Shown here: in pieces, positions 7,566-16,468 of the stretch
Numbering within the stretch: position 1 is the first letter of the stretch
How the letters are laid out: every line of letters begins with the position of its first letter
Assembly (NCBI RefSeq): GCF_900116435.1
Contig: NZ_FPAZ01000019.1
Location: 1 to 48,975 of the forward strand
Length of the DNA: 48,975 nucleotides
Reading direction: 5' to 3'
Source: Pseudoalteromonas lipolytica
Lineage (GTDB): Bacteria > Pseudomonadota > Gammaproteobacteria > Enterobacterales > Alteromonadaceae
Made by a program: the position numbers and the translations under genes
The notes under the pieces: generated by a model
Told to the model about the DNA's origin: nothing
The model's input: the letters and a program-made list of their open reading frames with translations, nothing else
The model's database searches: none

Positions 7566-9422
7566 ATGGCTAAATTACGAAGTGCAACAACAACAGAAGG
7601 TCGTAAACGCGCAGGCGCACGTGCATTGTGGCGTGCAACAGGAATGACAGATAAGGACTTCGGTAAGCCAATTATCGCTGTTGTGAATTCATACACGCAG
7701 TTTGTTCCAGGGCATGTTCATTTAAATCAACTCAGTGAGTTAATGGCCGAAACGATTACTGAAGCGGGTGGTGTACCAAAAGAATTTAATACCATTGCGA
7801 TTGATGATGGGATTGCGATGGGCCACGGCGGTATGCTGTATTCGCTACCTTCTCGCGATCTGATTGCTGACTCAGTAGAGTACATGGTTAACGCGCATTG
7901 TGCCGATGCGATGATCTGTATTTCTAACTGCGACAAAATCACCCCAGGTATGATGCTGGCTGCATTACGCTTAAATATTCCGGTTATCTTTGTGTCAGGT
8001 GGACCGATGGAAGCAGGTAAAACCCGCCTTGCTGATATCGACATTAAACTCGACTTAGTTGATGCCATGGTGAAAGGTGCCGATAGCTCAGTCAGCGACG
8101 AAGACTCAGACAAAGTAGAGCGCTCAGCGTGCCCAACGTGTGGTTCATGTTCGGGGATGTTTACGGCTAACTCAATGAACTGCTTATTAGAAGCAATTGG
8201 TTTGGCATTGCCTGGTAACGGCACAACACTTGCCACTCATAAAGACCGTAAACAGTTATATGTTGAAGCAGGCGCACGCATCGTTGATTTATGCCGTGAG
8301 TATTATCAAAAAGATAATGCCGACGTATTACCACGTGCCATCGCCAATCGCACCGCTTTTATGAATGCAATGGTGGTGGATATTGCAATGGGTGGCTCAT
8401 CAAACACGGTGTTACATTTATTAGCCGCAGCCCAAGAAGCGGGTGTCGATTTTGATATGTCGCATATTGATGAGCTTTCACGCAAAACGCCTTTTTTATG
8501 TAAAGTTGCACCTGCCACAAGCAAATATCACATTGAAGACGTGCACCGCGCTGGTGGCATGATGGCAATTATCCGTGAGCTAGGTAAAGCGGGTTTAGTT
8601 GATTTGTCTGTGGATCACGTTGCTGGGATGACGATGGCGGAGTTAGTTGAGAAGTGGAATGCCACAGATCCAAACAATGCCGTTGCCCAAAAGTTCTATA
8701 AAGCAGGCCCAGCGGGTATCCGCACTACAAAGGCGATGAGCCAAGAATGTCGTTGGCCTGAACTGGATAACGATCGTGAAAATGGCTGTATTCGCAGTGT
8801 TGAAAATGCGTTTCGTCAAGATGGTGGCTTAGCGGTGCTGTCGGGAAATTTAGCGCTGGATGGTTGTATTGTTAAAAGTGCCGGTGTTGTTGAAGAAATG
8901 CTGCATTTTGAAGGCCCAGCAGTGGTTTACGAATCACAGGATGATTCAGTTGAAGGTATATTAAATGGTGAAGTAAAAGCGGGTGATGTTGTGGTGATCC
9001 GCTATGAAGGTCCAAAAGGGGGCCCAGGTATGCAAGAGATGTTGTACCCGACCAGCTACTTAAAATCGGTAGGTTTAGGTGAAAAATGTGCATTGATCAC
9101 TGATGGCCGTTTTTCGGGTGGTACCTCTGGTTTGTCGATTGGTCATGTCTCGCCTGAGGCTGCCAGCGGGGGAGCAATTGCGTATGTAGAGAACGGCGAT
9201 AAAATTATTATTGATATCGCCACCCGCGAAATCACCTTAGCCCTGAGCGATGAAGAGCTTGAAGCACGTAAGCAAAAGCAATTAGCACGTGGTAAAGAGG
9301 CCTTTAAACCACGCGATCGTGAGCGTTATGTATCATCGGCACTTAAAGCGTATGCATTATTGGCAACCAGTGCAGACAAAGGGGCGGTCCGTGATTTAGC
9401 TAAGCTTGAGGAGTTAAGTTAA
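7566..9422 (+). CDS. ilvD: Dihydroxy-acid dehydratase
   Basis: Converts 2,3-dihydroxy-isovalerate and dihydroxy-methylvalerate to the 2-oxo acids in valine and isoleucine synthesis. 618 residues. Iron-sulfur ligands are visible as Cys122 in CISNCDK and Cys195 in CPTCGSC, the same numbering as in E. coli. The C-terminal motif SGGTSGLSIGHVSPEAASGG (about 521-540) is conserved in the IlvD/Edd family. The start has AGAGG 5 nt upstream. It is third in the ilv operon. No ilvE lies between ilvM and ilvD, unlike E. coli ilvGMEDA. Confidence 0.96.
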   Translation: MAKLRSATTTEGRKRAGARALWRATGMTDKDFGKPIIAVVNSYTQFVPGHVHLNQLSELMAETITEAGGVPKEFNTIAIDDGIAMGHGGMLYSLPSRDLIADSVEYMVNAHCADAMICISNCDKITPGMMLAALRLNIPVIFVSGGPMEAGKTRLADIDIKLDLVDAMVKGADSSVSDEDSDKVERSACPTCGSCSGMFTANSMNCLLEAIGLALPGNGTTLATHKDRKQLYVEAGARIVDLCREYYQKDNADVLPRAIANRTAFMNAMVVDIAMGGSSNTVLHLLAAAQEAGVDFDMSHIDELSRKTPFLCKVAPATSKYHIEDVHRAGGMMAIIRELGKAGLVDLSVDHVAGMTMAELVEKWNATDPNNAVAQKFYKAGPAGIRTTKAMSQECRWPELDNDRENGCIRSVENAFRQDGGLAVLSGNLALDGCIVKSAGVVEEMLHFEGPAVVYESQDDSVEGILNGEVKAGDVVVIRYEGPKGGPGMQEMLYPTSYLKSVGLGEKCALITDGRFSGGTSGLSIGHVSPEAASGGAIAYVENGDKIIIDIATREITLALSDEELEARKQKQLARGKEAFKPRDRERYVSSALKAYALLATSADKGAVRDLAKLEELS

Positions 9423-9424
9423 TC

Positions 9425-10978
9425 ATGGTTTCACAGGAGCTCGATTATTTTCGCGCTATCATCCAAGCAAATATGGAGCCGCTTGCAAAGGTTACTGAGG
9501 TCAGTGAAATGGCCGAACTTAGCGCAAGGCTCGGTAATCATGTGTGGTTGAAGCGTGAAGACCAACAACCGGTTTATTCGTTTAAATTGCGCGGTGCATT
9601 CCATAAGTTGAGTAAGTTGCCAAAGGGCTCTGATGTGGTCACTGCATCGGCTGGCAACCATGCTCAAGGCGTCGCGTTAAGTGCATCGTTTTTAGGGCAC
9701 AAAGCGACAATTGTTATGCCGGTAACCACACCCGAAATTAAAGTGAGTGCAGTGCGCGCGCTAGGTGGTGAGGTTGTATTACATGGTCATCACTTTGATG
9801 CAGCAAAAGCCCACGCGTTAGCGCTAACAGAGCAGCGCAATGGCGTATTTGTGCCTCCTTTTGATGACCCCGATGTCATTATTGGTCAAGGCACAGTTGC
9901 GCGAGAACTGATGCAGCAGCTAAACGACCTTGATGCCGTTTTTATTCCTGTTGGCGGTGGTGGCTTGTTGGCGGGAATGGCTGTGTACATAAAATCATTG
10001 CGACCTGATATCAAAGTAATTGGTGTTGAAGCGGATGAAAGTGCGTGTTTAAAAGCAGCATTAGAGGCGGGGAAACCTGTGGAGCTTGACCGCGTTGGTA
10101 GTTTTGCTGATGGCGTAGCGGTAAAAATAATCGGCACCGAAACGTTCCGCTTAGCACAAAAGTTTTGTGATGAAGTTGTGACCGTGAGTGGCGATGAGAT
10201 TTGTGCTGCTATGCAGGATATCTTTGTTTCTACTCGTGCAATTGCTGAGCCTTCAGGGGCCTTATCGACAGCGGGTTTGAAAAAATGGTGTCAGCAAAGC
10301 GGTGTAAAAGGCTTAAATGTTGCTGCTATTTTATCGGGCGCGAATTTAAATTTTGATCGTTTACGCTACGTTGCTGAGCGCACTGCGTTGGGTGAAAAGA
10401 ACGAAGCATTACTCGCCGTCACCATCAAAGAAGAAAAAGGCAGCTTTAAGCAATTTTGTGCTTCGTTAGGTGGCCGAGCTATTACAGAGTTTAATTACCG
10501 TTATGCAGGACCGGGTGAAGCACAAATATTTGTGGGTATTGCACTTCGCCAAGGTCAGCAAGAGCTAGATGAGTTAAAAGCAGTACTCACTGAAAATGGC
10601 TATACATTTTGTGACCTGTCAGATAACGAATTGGCTAAATTACACATTCGTTATATGGTGGGTGGAAAAGCCCCAGCGCAATTACATGAGCGATTATTAC
10701 GTTTTGAATTTCCTGAATACCCAGGTGCATTAGCGCGATTTTTAGATACGTTAGGCAGTAACTGGAATATTACGTTATTCCATTATCGCAATCATGGTGG
10801 CTCTGTAGGTAATGTACTTGCTGCATTTGCCATCGAACCGAGTGATTACGACGTATTTAACGAGCATTTAAATCGTCTTGGTTATAATGTTCAGGATGAA
10901 ACCAATAATCCATGTTTCACGCAATTTTTAACGACTCAAGGTCAAAAGTTGAGTGAAGCTAAAGCTGCCAATCAATAA
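9425..10978 (+). CDS. ilvA: Threonine ammonia-lyase, biosynthetic
   Basis: A PLP enzyme that deaminates threonine to 2-oxobutyrate, the committed step to isoleucine. 517 residues. The PLP Lys is Lys54 in YSFKLRGA. The phosphate-binding Gly loop is VGGGGLLAG. The C-terminal third (from about residue 335) carries two ACT-like regulatory domains that bind isoleucine or valine in this family. It starts 2 nt after the ilvD stop, and a GAGGAG ribosome site lies inside the ilvD end. It is the last gene before a strong terminator. Confidence 0.95.
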   Translation: MVSQELDYFRAIIQANMEPLAKVTEVSEMAELSARLGNHVWLKREDQQPVYSFKLRGAFHKLSKLPKGSDVVTASAGNHAQGVALSASFLGHKATIVMPVTTPEIKVSAVRALGGEVVLHGHHFDAAKAHALALTEQRNGVFVPPFDDPDVIIGQGTVARELMQQLNDLDAVFIPVGGGGLLAGMAVYIKSLRPDIKVIGVEADESACLKAALEAGKPVELDRVGSFADGVAVKIIGTETFRLAQKFCDEVVTVSGDEICAAMQDIFVSTRAIAEPSGALSTAGLKKWCQQSGVKGLNVAAILSGANLNFDRLRYVAERTALGEKNEALLAVTIKEEKGSFKQFCASLGGRAITEFNYRYAGPGEAQIFVGIALRQGQQELDELKAVLTENGYTFCDLSDNELAKLHIRYMVGGKAPAQLHERLLRFEFPEYPGALARFLDTLGSNWNITLFHYRNHGGSVGNVLAAFAIEPSDYDVFNEHLNRLGYNVQDETNNPCFTQFLTTQGQKLSEAKAANQ

Positions 10979-10982
10979 ACTG

Positions 10983-11009
10983 GGCTCCATCGAGGAGCCT
11001 TGATTTTTT
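10983..11009 (+). terminator. Terminator of the ilv operon
   Basis: GGCTCC (10983-10988), 5-nt loop, GGAGCC (10994-10999), then TTGATTTTTT. It lies directly after the ilvA stop. Confidence 0.9.
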
Positions 11010-11057
11010 GCATATTTTTCCTATAGTTATTGCACGATTGTAAAGCAAGGACGATGC

Positions 11058-12101
11058 GTGCGAGGAATGCGTTATTACTTAGGGTTACTCTGTTTAATGC
11101 TAAGCATAAGTGCCAATGGCTCAGACAAGGTGACCTTGCAACTAAAATGGACTCATCAATTCCAGTTCGCTGGCTATTACATGGCAGCAAAAAAAGGCTT
11201 TTATAAAGACGCTGGACTTGATGTCACTATTTTACCCGCAGATCCTAACAACCCTAACACGTTTGATCAGGTGTTAAATGGTCAAGCCGACTTTGCTATT
11301 ACGCATTCTGGTATTTTGCAACAACGTGTGCAAGGTGCCCCCGTTGTTGCCTTAGCGGCTATGCTGCAGTTCTCCCCCTATTGTTGGATGGTTAAAAATA
11401 ACTCTGATATTTTCCAGCCGCGTGATTTTGCGGGTAAAAAACTCAGTAAAATTAGCTCACTTGAAAACGCAGAGTTGTTAGTCATGCTGCAAAGGGCGGG
11501 GCTTGATTATCAAAGTTTAATGGCTGCAAGCCAAAAAGGCGGAATAGAGCAGTGGTTAGCTGGCGAACTTGATGCCGTGCAAGTGTATGTAACTAATGAG
11601 CCGTATACTTTAACACTGCGTGGTGTTGGGCACCGATTAATTTGTCCACAAAAATTTGGCCTGAATGTGTATGGCGATATTTTATATACCTCGCAGGCTA
11701 TGCTTAAAAATAAACCGGATATAGTTGAGCGTTTTTATCAAGCAAGTTTAAAGGGATGGCGTTATGCACTGCATAATATGAATGAGAGTATTAATGTCAC
11801 TCAGCATGATTATGCCCCGCACAAAAGTATGCAGGAACTTGCTTATGAAGCCGATGTACTCGCTAACTATATTCAGCCACCGGGCAGCAAGTTGGGGGGC
11901 ATGTCGATGGCTAAATGGCGACTTATCGCTGACCTTTACAACATCGATCAAGACGAATTTGATCATGCATTTTCAGGGTTTATGTATGATCAACAGCAAA
12001 GCGAGGGCATAGAGTTATCTTGGATGCTTATTTTAGCGATAATATTGAGCATTGCATGTGTTCCTTTGTACATTGGTCTAATAAGCAATGGAAGGCGTTA
12101 A
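11058..12101 (+). CDS. NMT1/THI5-like substrate-binding protein with C-terminal membrane anchor
   Basis: A 347-residue protein with a signal peptide followed by an NMT1/THI5-type periplasmic binding domain, recognised from the start LQLKWTHQFQFAGYYMAAKKGFY and the later VYVTNEPYTL segment. A hydrophobic helix at about 321-342 is followed by only a few residues (SNGRR). ABC-type binding proteins normally lack this anchor. The same binding domain is often the sensor part of PAS/GGDEF or kinase proteins, so this looks like a sensor domain without its output domain. No ABC permease or ATPase is adjacent. Start is GTG at 11058, with AAGGA 6 nt upstream; the ATG at 11067 has a ribosome site touching it. 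The ligand is unknown, and a pyrimidine precursor is only a family-based guess. Confidence 0.7.
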   Translation: MRGMRYYLGLLCLMLSISANGSDKVTLQLKWTHQFQFAGYYMAAKKGFYKDAGLDVTILPADPNNPNTFDQVLNGQADFAITHSGILQQRVQGAPVVALAAMLQFSPYCWMVKNNSDIFQPRDFAGKKLSKISSLENAELLVMLQRAGLDYQSLMAASQKGGIEQWLAGELDAVQVYVTNEPYTLTLRGVGHRLICPQKFGLNVYGDILYTSQAMLKNKPDIVERFYQASLKGWRYALHNMNESINVTQHDYAPHKSMQELAYEADVLANYIQPPGSKLGGMSMAKWRLIADLYNIDQDEFDHAFSGFMYDQQQSEGIELSWMLILAIILSIACVPLYIGLISNGRR

Positions 12102-12114
12102 ACCTCTTAAAAAC

Positions 12115-12123
12115 TGTTATACT
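12115..12123 (+). promoter_or_regulatory. Extended -10 promoter candidate for the methyltransferase gene
   Basis: TGT followed by TATACT (12118-12123) forms an extended -10, predicting a transcript start about 20 nt before the ATG at 12153. The -35 region is poor. The resulting 5' leader is short and U-rich with no ribosome site. Confidence 0.4.
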
Positions 12124-12152
12124 CACTTTTATTTTTTGTCGTTTTTGTAGTT

Positions 12153-13331
12153 ATGACACTTGCCCAGCACTTTGCTGCTTTAGATACACTGCTTTATTCA
12201 ACTCGCCAATACTGGCAATGCACGGCATTTGACTTTGATGATATTCCATGGCCTGAATTAACGTCTTTATTATGGGCGATTGATGACAGCCAAGTGAGTG
12301 AACTTGATGCCGACCAGCATGCTTTATATCAATACTTTTGCGATGCTATAGACGGTGTTGATGAACTTAATGCCTTATGCGAACTGCCCACAACAAAGTT
12401 GCCAAGGAATGAGTTTCCATTTTGGATCAGTAATGGCATCAAAGGACGCAAGTTTGAGCAGTTACAAGATTTTGTTGCAGCGATCAGCAAAAATTCACAG
12501 CAACACCCTGTTTTAGAGTGGTGTGCAGGCAAAGGACACTTAGGGCGGATGCTGGCATTTAGTGGCGCACCCTCGGTACACAGTATTGAACTACAAGAGC
12601 ACCTGTGTGAGCAGGGAGCTCATAGTGCTAAGCAGCAACAATTAGCCATGCAGTTTTCACAAGCGAATGTATTAACGGATAACACCGATGCATTTTTTAA
12701 AACAGAGCAACATGCCGTCGCTTTACATGCATGTGGTCGTTTACACCAAACATTTATGCAGCAGGCAATTCGGGCCAAAACCCAGCAGATAAGCTTTTCA
12801 CCCTGTTGTTATCACTTATTTACCGACGATGCCTACCAAGCAATGAGTGAGCATGCACAGCATAGTCAATTGACGCTAACCCATCGCGATTTAAAGCTGG
12901 CCTTGCAAGAAACCGTGACCGCACCAAGTCGGGTTGATAAAGTGAGAAAAACAGAAGTCGAGTGGCGACTTGGTTTTGATGCATTACGTAAATCAATTAC
13001 CGGTGTTCAGCACTATGTGAGTGTGCCTTCCGTGAATAAAGCGGTATTTTCTGATTCTTTTAGGTCGTTTTGTTTGTGGGCAGCTGATAAAAAGTCACTA
13101 CATATACCAGATGATATTGATTACAATGCATTTTTAGAGATAGGTAAGCAGCGTAAAAGGGTCACAGAACGCATTGAACTCATCCGACATGTGTTCAGAA
13201 GAGCAATTGAAGTTTGGCTCGTGCTCGATCGTGCTTTATATTTGCAACAACAAGGCTATCAGGTATCAGTAAGTACGTTTTGTGAAAAACAGCTCACACC
13301 AAGGAATATCTTGATCCAAGCTAATTATTAA
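12153..13331 (+). CDS. SAM-dependent methyltransferase (Methyltransf_32/GSTCD-like)
   Basis: A 392-residue protein with a Rossmann methyltransferase core in its middle. Motif I is LEWCAGKGHLGRML (about 126-139), then HSIELQ, and later LHACGRLHQ and SPCCYH. The CxGKGH, LHACG and CCYH combination is characteristic of the Methyltransf_32 group, related to GSTCD and RRNAD1 proteins of unknown substrate. The N-terminal 115 residues and the C-terminal basic part (about 270-392) have no recognised domain. No ribosome site is visible before the ATG. It is followed after 18 nt by carbonic anhydrase and may be cotranscribed with it. Confidence 0.75.
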   Translation: MTLAQHFAALDTLLYSTRQYWQCTAFDFDDIPWPELTSLLWAIDDSQVSELDADQHALYQYFCDAIDGVDELNALCELPTTKLPRNEFPFWISNGIKGRKFEQLQDFVAAISKNSQQHPVLEWCAGKGHLGRMLAFSGAPSVHSIELQEHLCEQGAHSAKQQQLAMQFSQANVLTDNTDAFFKTEQHAVALHACGRLHQTFMQQAIRAKTQQISFSPCCYHLFTDDAYQAMSEHAQHSQLTLTHRDLKLALQETVTAPSRVDKVRKTEVEWRLGFDALRKSITGVQHYVSVPSVNKAVFSDSFRSFCLWAADKKSLHIPDDIDYNAFLEIGKQRKRVTERIELIRHVFRRAIEVWLVLDRALYLQQQGYQVSVSTFCEKQLTPRNILIQANY

Positions 13332-13349
13332 AAATCGTAAAGAGGCGCA

Positions 13350-14012
13350 ATGAGAAAGTTAAAAAATTTATTCGAAAATAATAGACGTTGGGCTGCGCGT
13401 ACGAGTGAAAGTGATCCTGAGTTTTTTAAAATTCTATCAATGCAACAAAATCCCGAGTACTTGTGGATTGGCTGTTCGGACTCACGTGTACCCGCTAATG
13501 AGATAGTTGATTTATTACCGGGTGAGTTATTTGTACACCGTAACGTTGCAAATGTGGTTGTGCATACTGACCATAACTGTTTATCAGTCATGCAGTACGC
13601 GGTTGAAGTACTTAAAGTTAAGCACATTATGGTCGTTGGACACTATGGCTGTGGGGGGGTTCAAGCGGTTTTAAATGAAGCACGCTTTGGCTTAATTGAT
13701 AACTGGCTACGTCATGTTGGTGATGTAAAAGAAAAACACATCGAACAGTTAAACGCATTACCAGAAAAAGAACGTTTAAACAGCCTGATTGAACTCAATG
13801 TAATTGAGCAAGTACGTAACGTGTGCCGTACTAATATCGTGCAAGATGCGTGGGCGAAAGGCCAAGAACTTACGATTCATGGTTGGGTGTATGGTTTAGC
13901 AAATGGTCATTTAAATGACCTTGAATCCGTGGTGACCTGTGCAGAAGAAGCCACAGAGACATACGGTACTGCGGTAAAACGTGTTTTCGAACGTATTGCA
14001 GAGAAAAGTTAA
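13350..14012 (+). CDS. can: Beta-class carbonic anhydrase
   Basis: Interconverts CO2 and bicarbonate. 220 residues. The zinc and catalytic-dyad residues are Cys42, Asp44 and Arg46 (CSDSR), His98 and Cys101 (GHYGCGG), identical in numbering to E. coli Can. GAGG lies before the ATG. It lies 18 nt downstream of the methyltransferase gene and ends in a bidirectional terminator. Confidence 0.93.
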   Translation: MRKLKNLFENNRRWAARTSESDPEFFKILSMQQNPEYLWIGCSDSRVPANEIVDLLPGELFVHRNVANVVVHTDHNCLSVMQYAVEVLKVKHIMVVGHYGCGGVQAVLNEARFGLIDNWLRHVGDVKEKHIEQLNALPEKERLNSLIELNVIEQVRNVCRTNIVQDAWAKGQELTIHGWVYGLANGHLNDLESVVTCAEEATETYGTAVKRVFERIAEKS

Positions 14013-14033
14013 GACTTAAATGGATAGAAAAAA

Positions 14034-14059
14034 GGTGAGCTAAGTAGCTCACCTTTTTT
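14034..14059. terminator. Bidirectional terminator between can and ubiK
   Basis: GGTGAGCT (14034-14041), loop AAGT, AGCTCACC (14046-14053), with an A run on the left and T6 on the right. It serves both convergent genes. The T run touches the ubiK stop codon. Confidence 0.9.
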
Positions 14060-14321
14060 ATTGTTCGTCTTGTTTGCTAGCAAGTTGTTGTTCAAGTAAG
14101 GCAACCTTTTCTTCTAGCTCCGTGAGTTTTTCACGAGTTCGAATAAGTACTTGGCTTTGAATATCAAACTCATCACGGCTTACAAAGTCCATCTCAGCAA
14201 GTTTGTTTTGAATAGCTTGCTTCGTTTTACCTTCAATGGTGTCGGCAAGGTTTTTCACGCCTTGTGGCATGTTATCAGTGATTTGCTTTGCGATTTCTTC
14301 AAGTTTTGCTGGGTTGATCAT
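14058..14321 (-). CDS. ubiK: Ubiquinone biosynthesis accessory factor UbiK (YqiC/BMFP)
   Basis: A small coiled-coil accessory factor, 87 residues from the preferred start MINPAKLEEIAKQI. The C-terminal third (about 52-80) is a leucine/glutamate heptad coiled coil (LTELEEKVALLEQQL), as in YqiC/UbiK, which forms trimers and helps ubiquinone synthesis. AAGGGA lies 6 nt before the ATG at 14321. A longer in-frame version (to 14351) would add ten unconvincing residues. Confidence 0.85.
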   Translation of the reverse strand: MINPAKLEEIAKQITDNMPQGVKNLADTIEGKTKQAIQNKLAEMDFVSRDEFDIQSQVLIRTREKLTELEEKVALLEQQLASKQDEQ

Positions 14322-14431
14322 CTTCGTCCCTTGAGTCACGTAAAAAAACAATCTTACCTTATTGGCTAGGCGTAGTGTAGTGATTACGGTAAAATTGCCA
14401 GTTATGTCTTTGGATAATTTCTTAGGGGCTT

Positions 14432-16444
14432 ATGAAACTCAACCCAAAACAAGATGAAGCGGTAAAGTATATCAGTGGACCGTGTTTGGTATTAGCCGGC
14501 GCAGGCTCAGGTAAAACGCGTGTAATTACCAACAAAATCGCTTACTTGGTGCAAAAGTGTGAGTATCAAGCACGTAACATAGCAGCCGTGACCTTTACTA
14601 ATAAAGCGGCAAAAGAGATGCGCGAGCGTGTTGCACAAACGCTTGGTAAGCAAGAGTCTAAAGGGTTATGGGTTTCGACATTTCATACCTTAGGTCTTGA
14701 GATCATCAAAAAAGAATTAACCACATTAGGCTTTAAGCCAGGATTCTCATTGTTTGATGATCAAGATACCAATCAATTATTAACCGAGCTTACAGAAGAC
14801 GAACTAAAAAAAGACAAAGACTTATTAAACCTGTTAAAAATGCAGATAGGCAGTTGGAAGAACGAGCTTATTTTACCCGAACGGGCGATTCGTGAAGCGC
14901 GTGAGCCACAAAAAGCACTGTTTGCCCAGTTGTATGCCCGCTATCAAAATCAACTACGAGCTTATAATGCCCTCGATTTTGATGATCTGATCATGATCCC
15001 CACCTTGCTACTGGGACAAAATGCGACAGCACGTGAGCGTTGGCAACAGCGTTTTCGTTATTTGCTGGTGGATGAGTATCAAGATACGAATACGAGCCAG
15101 TATCAATTGGTTAAGTTATTAGTGGGTGAACGTGCTCGCTTTACGGTGGTGGGAGATGATGACCAATCAATTTATTCGTGGCGTGGTGCTAAACCACAAA
15201 ATCTGGTGTTATTGAGTAAAGACTTTCCGGGTTTGCGTTTAATTAAACTTGAACAAAACTACCGAAGTGCAGGGCGTATTCTTAAAGCAGCCAATATTCT
15301 TATCGCTAATAATCCGCATGAGTTTGATAAAAAACTGTTCAGTGAACTAGGTTATGGTGAACCGATTAAAGTCATTGGCTGTCGTGACGAAGAGCATGAA
15401 TCTGAACGCGTTGTTGCAGAGATCATTTCGCATAAGTTCATGAAGCGGACCAGCTATAAAGATTACGCCATTTTATATCGGGGGAATCACCAAGCGCGCG
15501 TATTCGAAAAAGCGCTGATGAGTAACCGTATCCCATATAAAATTAGTGGCGGAATGTCGTTTTTCTCACGTTCAGAAATTAAAGATATCATGGCGTATTT
15601 ACGCTTGTTGGTTAATCAAGACGACGACAATGCATTTTTACGTATCGTGAATACCCCACGACGAGAAATAGGTACCGTCACTCTCGAAAAATTAGGCACA
15701 CTTGCCAACGAAAAGCACATTAGTTTATTTGCTGCCTGCTTTGAGCCTGAACTTGCACATCGTTTAAAAGGGCGGGGCTTTAATGCGTTAGCAGGGTTTG
15801 CTCGTTGGGTGGTTGAACTGTCTGATAATGCAGTGCGGGGTGACACGCTCGAAGCGGTAAAAGAACTGGTCAGGCAAATTAATTACGAAGCGTATCTTTA
15901 CGAGTCATCGCCTAGCGCAAAAGCCGCAGAAATGCGTATGAAGAATGTGTCGGAGTTATATCGTTGGATCACCGATATGCTGACCGGTGATGCCGATAAC
16001 CCCCCGTTGAATTTAGCAGAAGTGGTGAGCAAGTTAACGCTGCGCGATATGCTTGAGCGCAATGAAGAAGAAGATGAATCTGATGCGGTACAACTTTTGA
16101 CTTTGCATGCCTCAAAAGGCTTGGAATACCCGTATGTATTTATGGTGGGAATGGAAGAAGGGTTATTACCTCATCAAGTGAGCATCGACGAAGATAACGT
16201 TGAAGAAGAACGTCGTCTTGCTTACGTAGGTATCACAAGAGCCCAGCAAGAGTTGGTTATGACATACGCTAAGCTGCGCCGTCAGTTTGGTGAAACATCG
16301 GATACAGAGCTGAGTCGTTTTGTGCAGGAGTTACCACAGGATGATTTGGCCTTTGAAGCAAAGAAACCGCCTTCTTCACAAGCAGAGCGAATGGAGAAAG
16401 GTCAAGCACGTGTTGCTAACTTGCGTGCCATGCTTAAAAAGTAA
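14432..16444 (+). CDS. rep: ATP-dependent DNA helicase Rep
   Basis: A UvrD/Rep superfamily 1 3'-to-5' helicase of 670 residues, close to E. coli Rep (673). Motif I is GAGSGKT (23-29), motif II LLVDEYQDTN, motif III GDDDQSIYSWRGA, motif IV EQNYRS and motif VI VGITRAQ. Rep clears proteins from DNA ahead of the fork. A GGGG-type ribosome site precedes the ATG. It is monocistronic and convergent with the GGDEF gene, with a 24-bp gap. Confidence 0.94.
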   Translation: MKLNPKQDEAVKYISGPCLVLAGAGSGKTRVITNKIAYLVQKCEYQARNIAAVTFTNKAAKEMRERVAQTLGKQESKGLWVSTFHTLGLEIIKKELTTLGFKPGFSLFDDQDTNQLLTELTEDELKKDKDLLNLLKMQIGSWKNELILPERAIREAREPQKALFAQLYARYQNQLRAYNALDFDDLIMIPTLLLGQNATARERWQQRFRYLLVDEYQDTNTSQYQLVKLLVGERARFTVVGDDDQSIYSWRGAKPQNLVLLSKDFPGLRLIKLEQNYRSAGRILKAANILIANNPHEFDKKLFSELGYGEPIKVIGCRDEEHESERVVAEIISHKFMKRTSYKDYAILYRGNHQARVFEKALMSNRIPYKISGGMSFFSRSEIKDIMAYLRLLVNQDDDNAFLRIVNTPRREIGTVTLEKLGTLANEKHISLFAACFEPELAHRLKGRGFNALAGFARWVVELSDNAVRGDTLEAVKELVRQINYEAYLYESSPSAKAAEMRMKNVSELYRWITDMLTGDADNPPLNLAEVVSKLTLRDMLERNEEEDESDAVQLLTLHASKGLEYPYVFMVGMEEGLLPHQVSIDEDNVEEERRLAYVGITRAQQELVMTYAKLRRQFGETSDTELSRFVQELPQDDLAFEAKKPPSSQAERMEKGQARVANLRAMLKK

Positions 16445-16468
16445 CGCCGTTATGCTCAATGCACATGT

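Noticed and set aside
7727..8236. Long minus-strand ORFs inside ilvD, polA, ilvG and efp
   Set aside because: They mirror the codon structure of well-identified genes on the other strand and have no start signals or recognised motifs.
11054..11056. ATG at 11054 as start of the binding protein
   Set aside because: It is in a different frame from the binding domain and soon hits a stop; the GTG at 11058 has the better ribosome site spacing.
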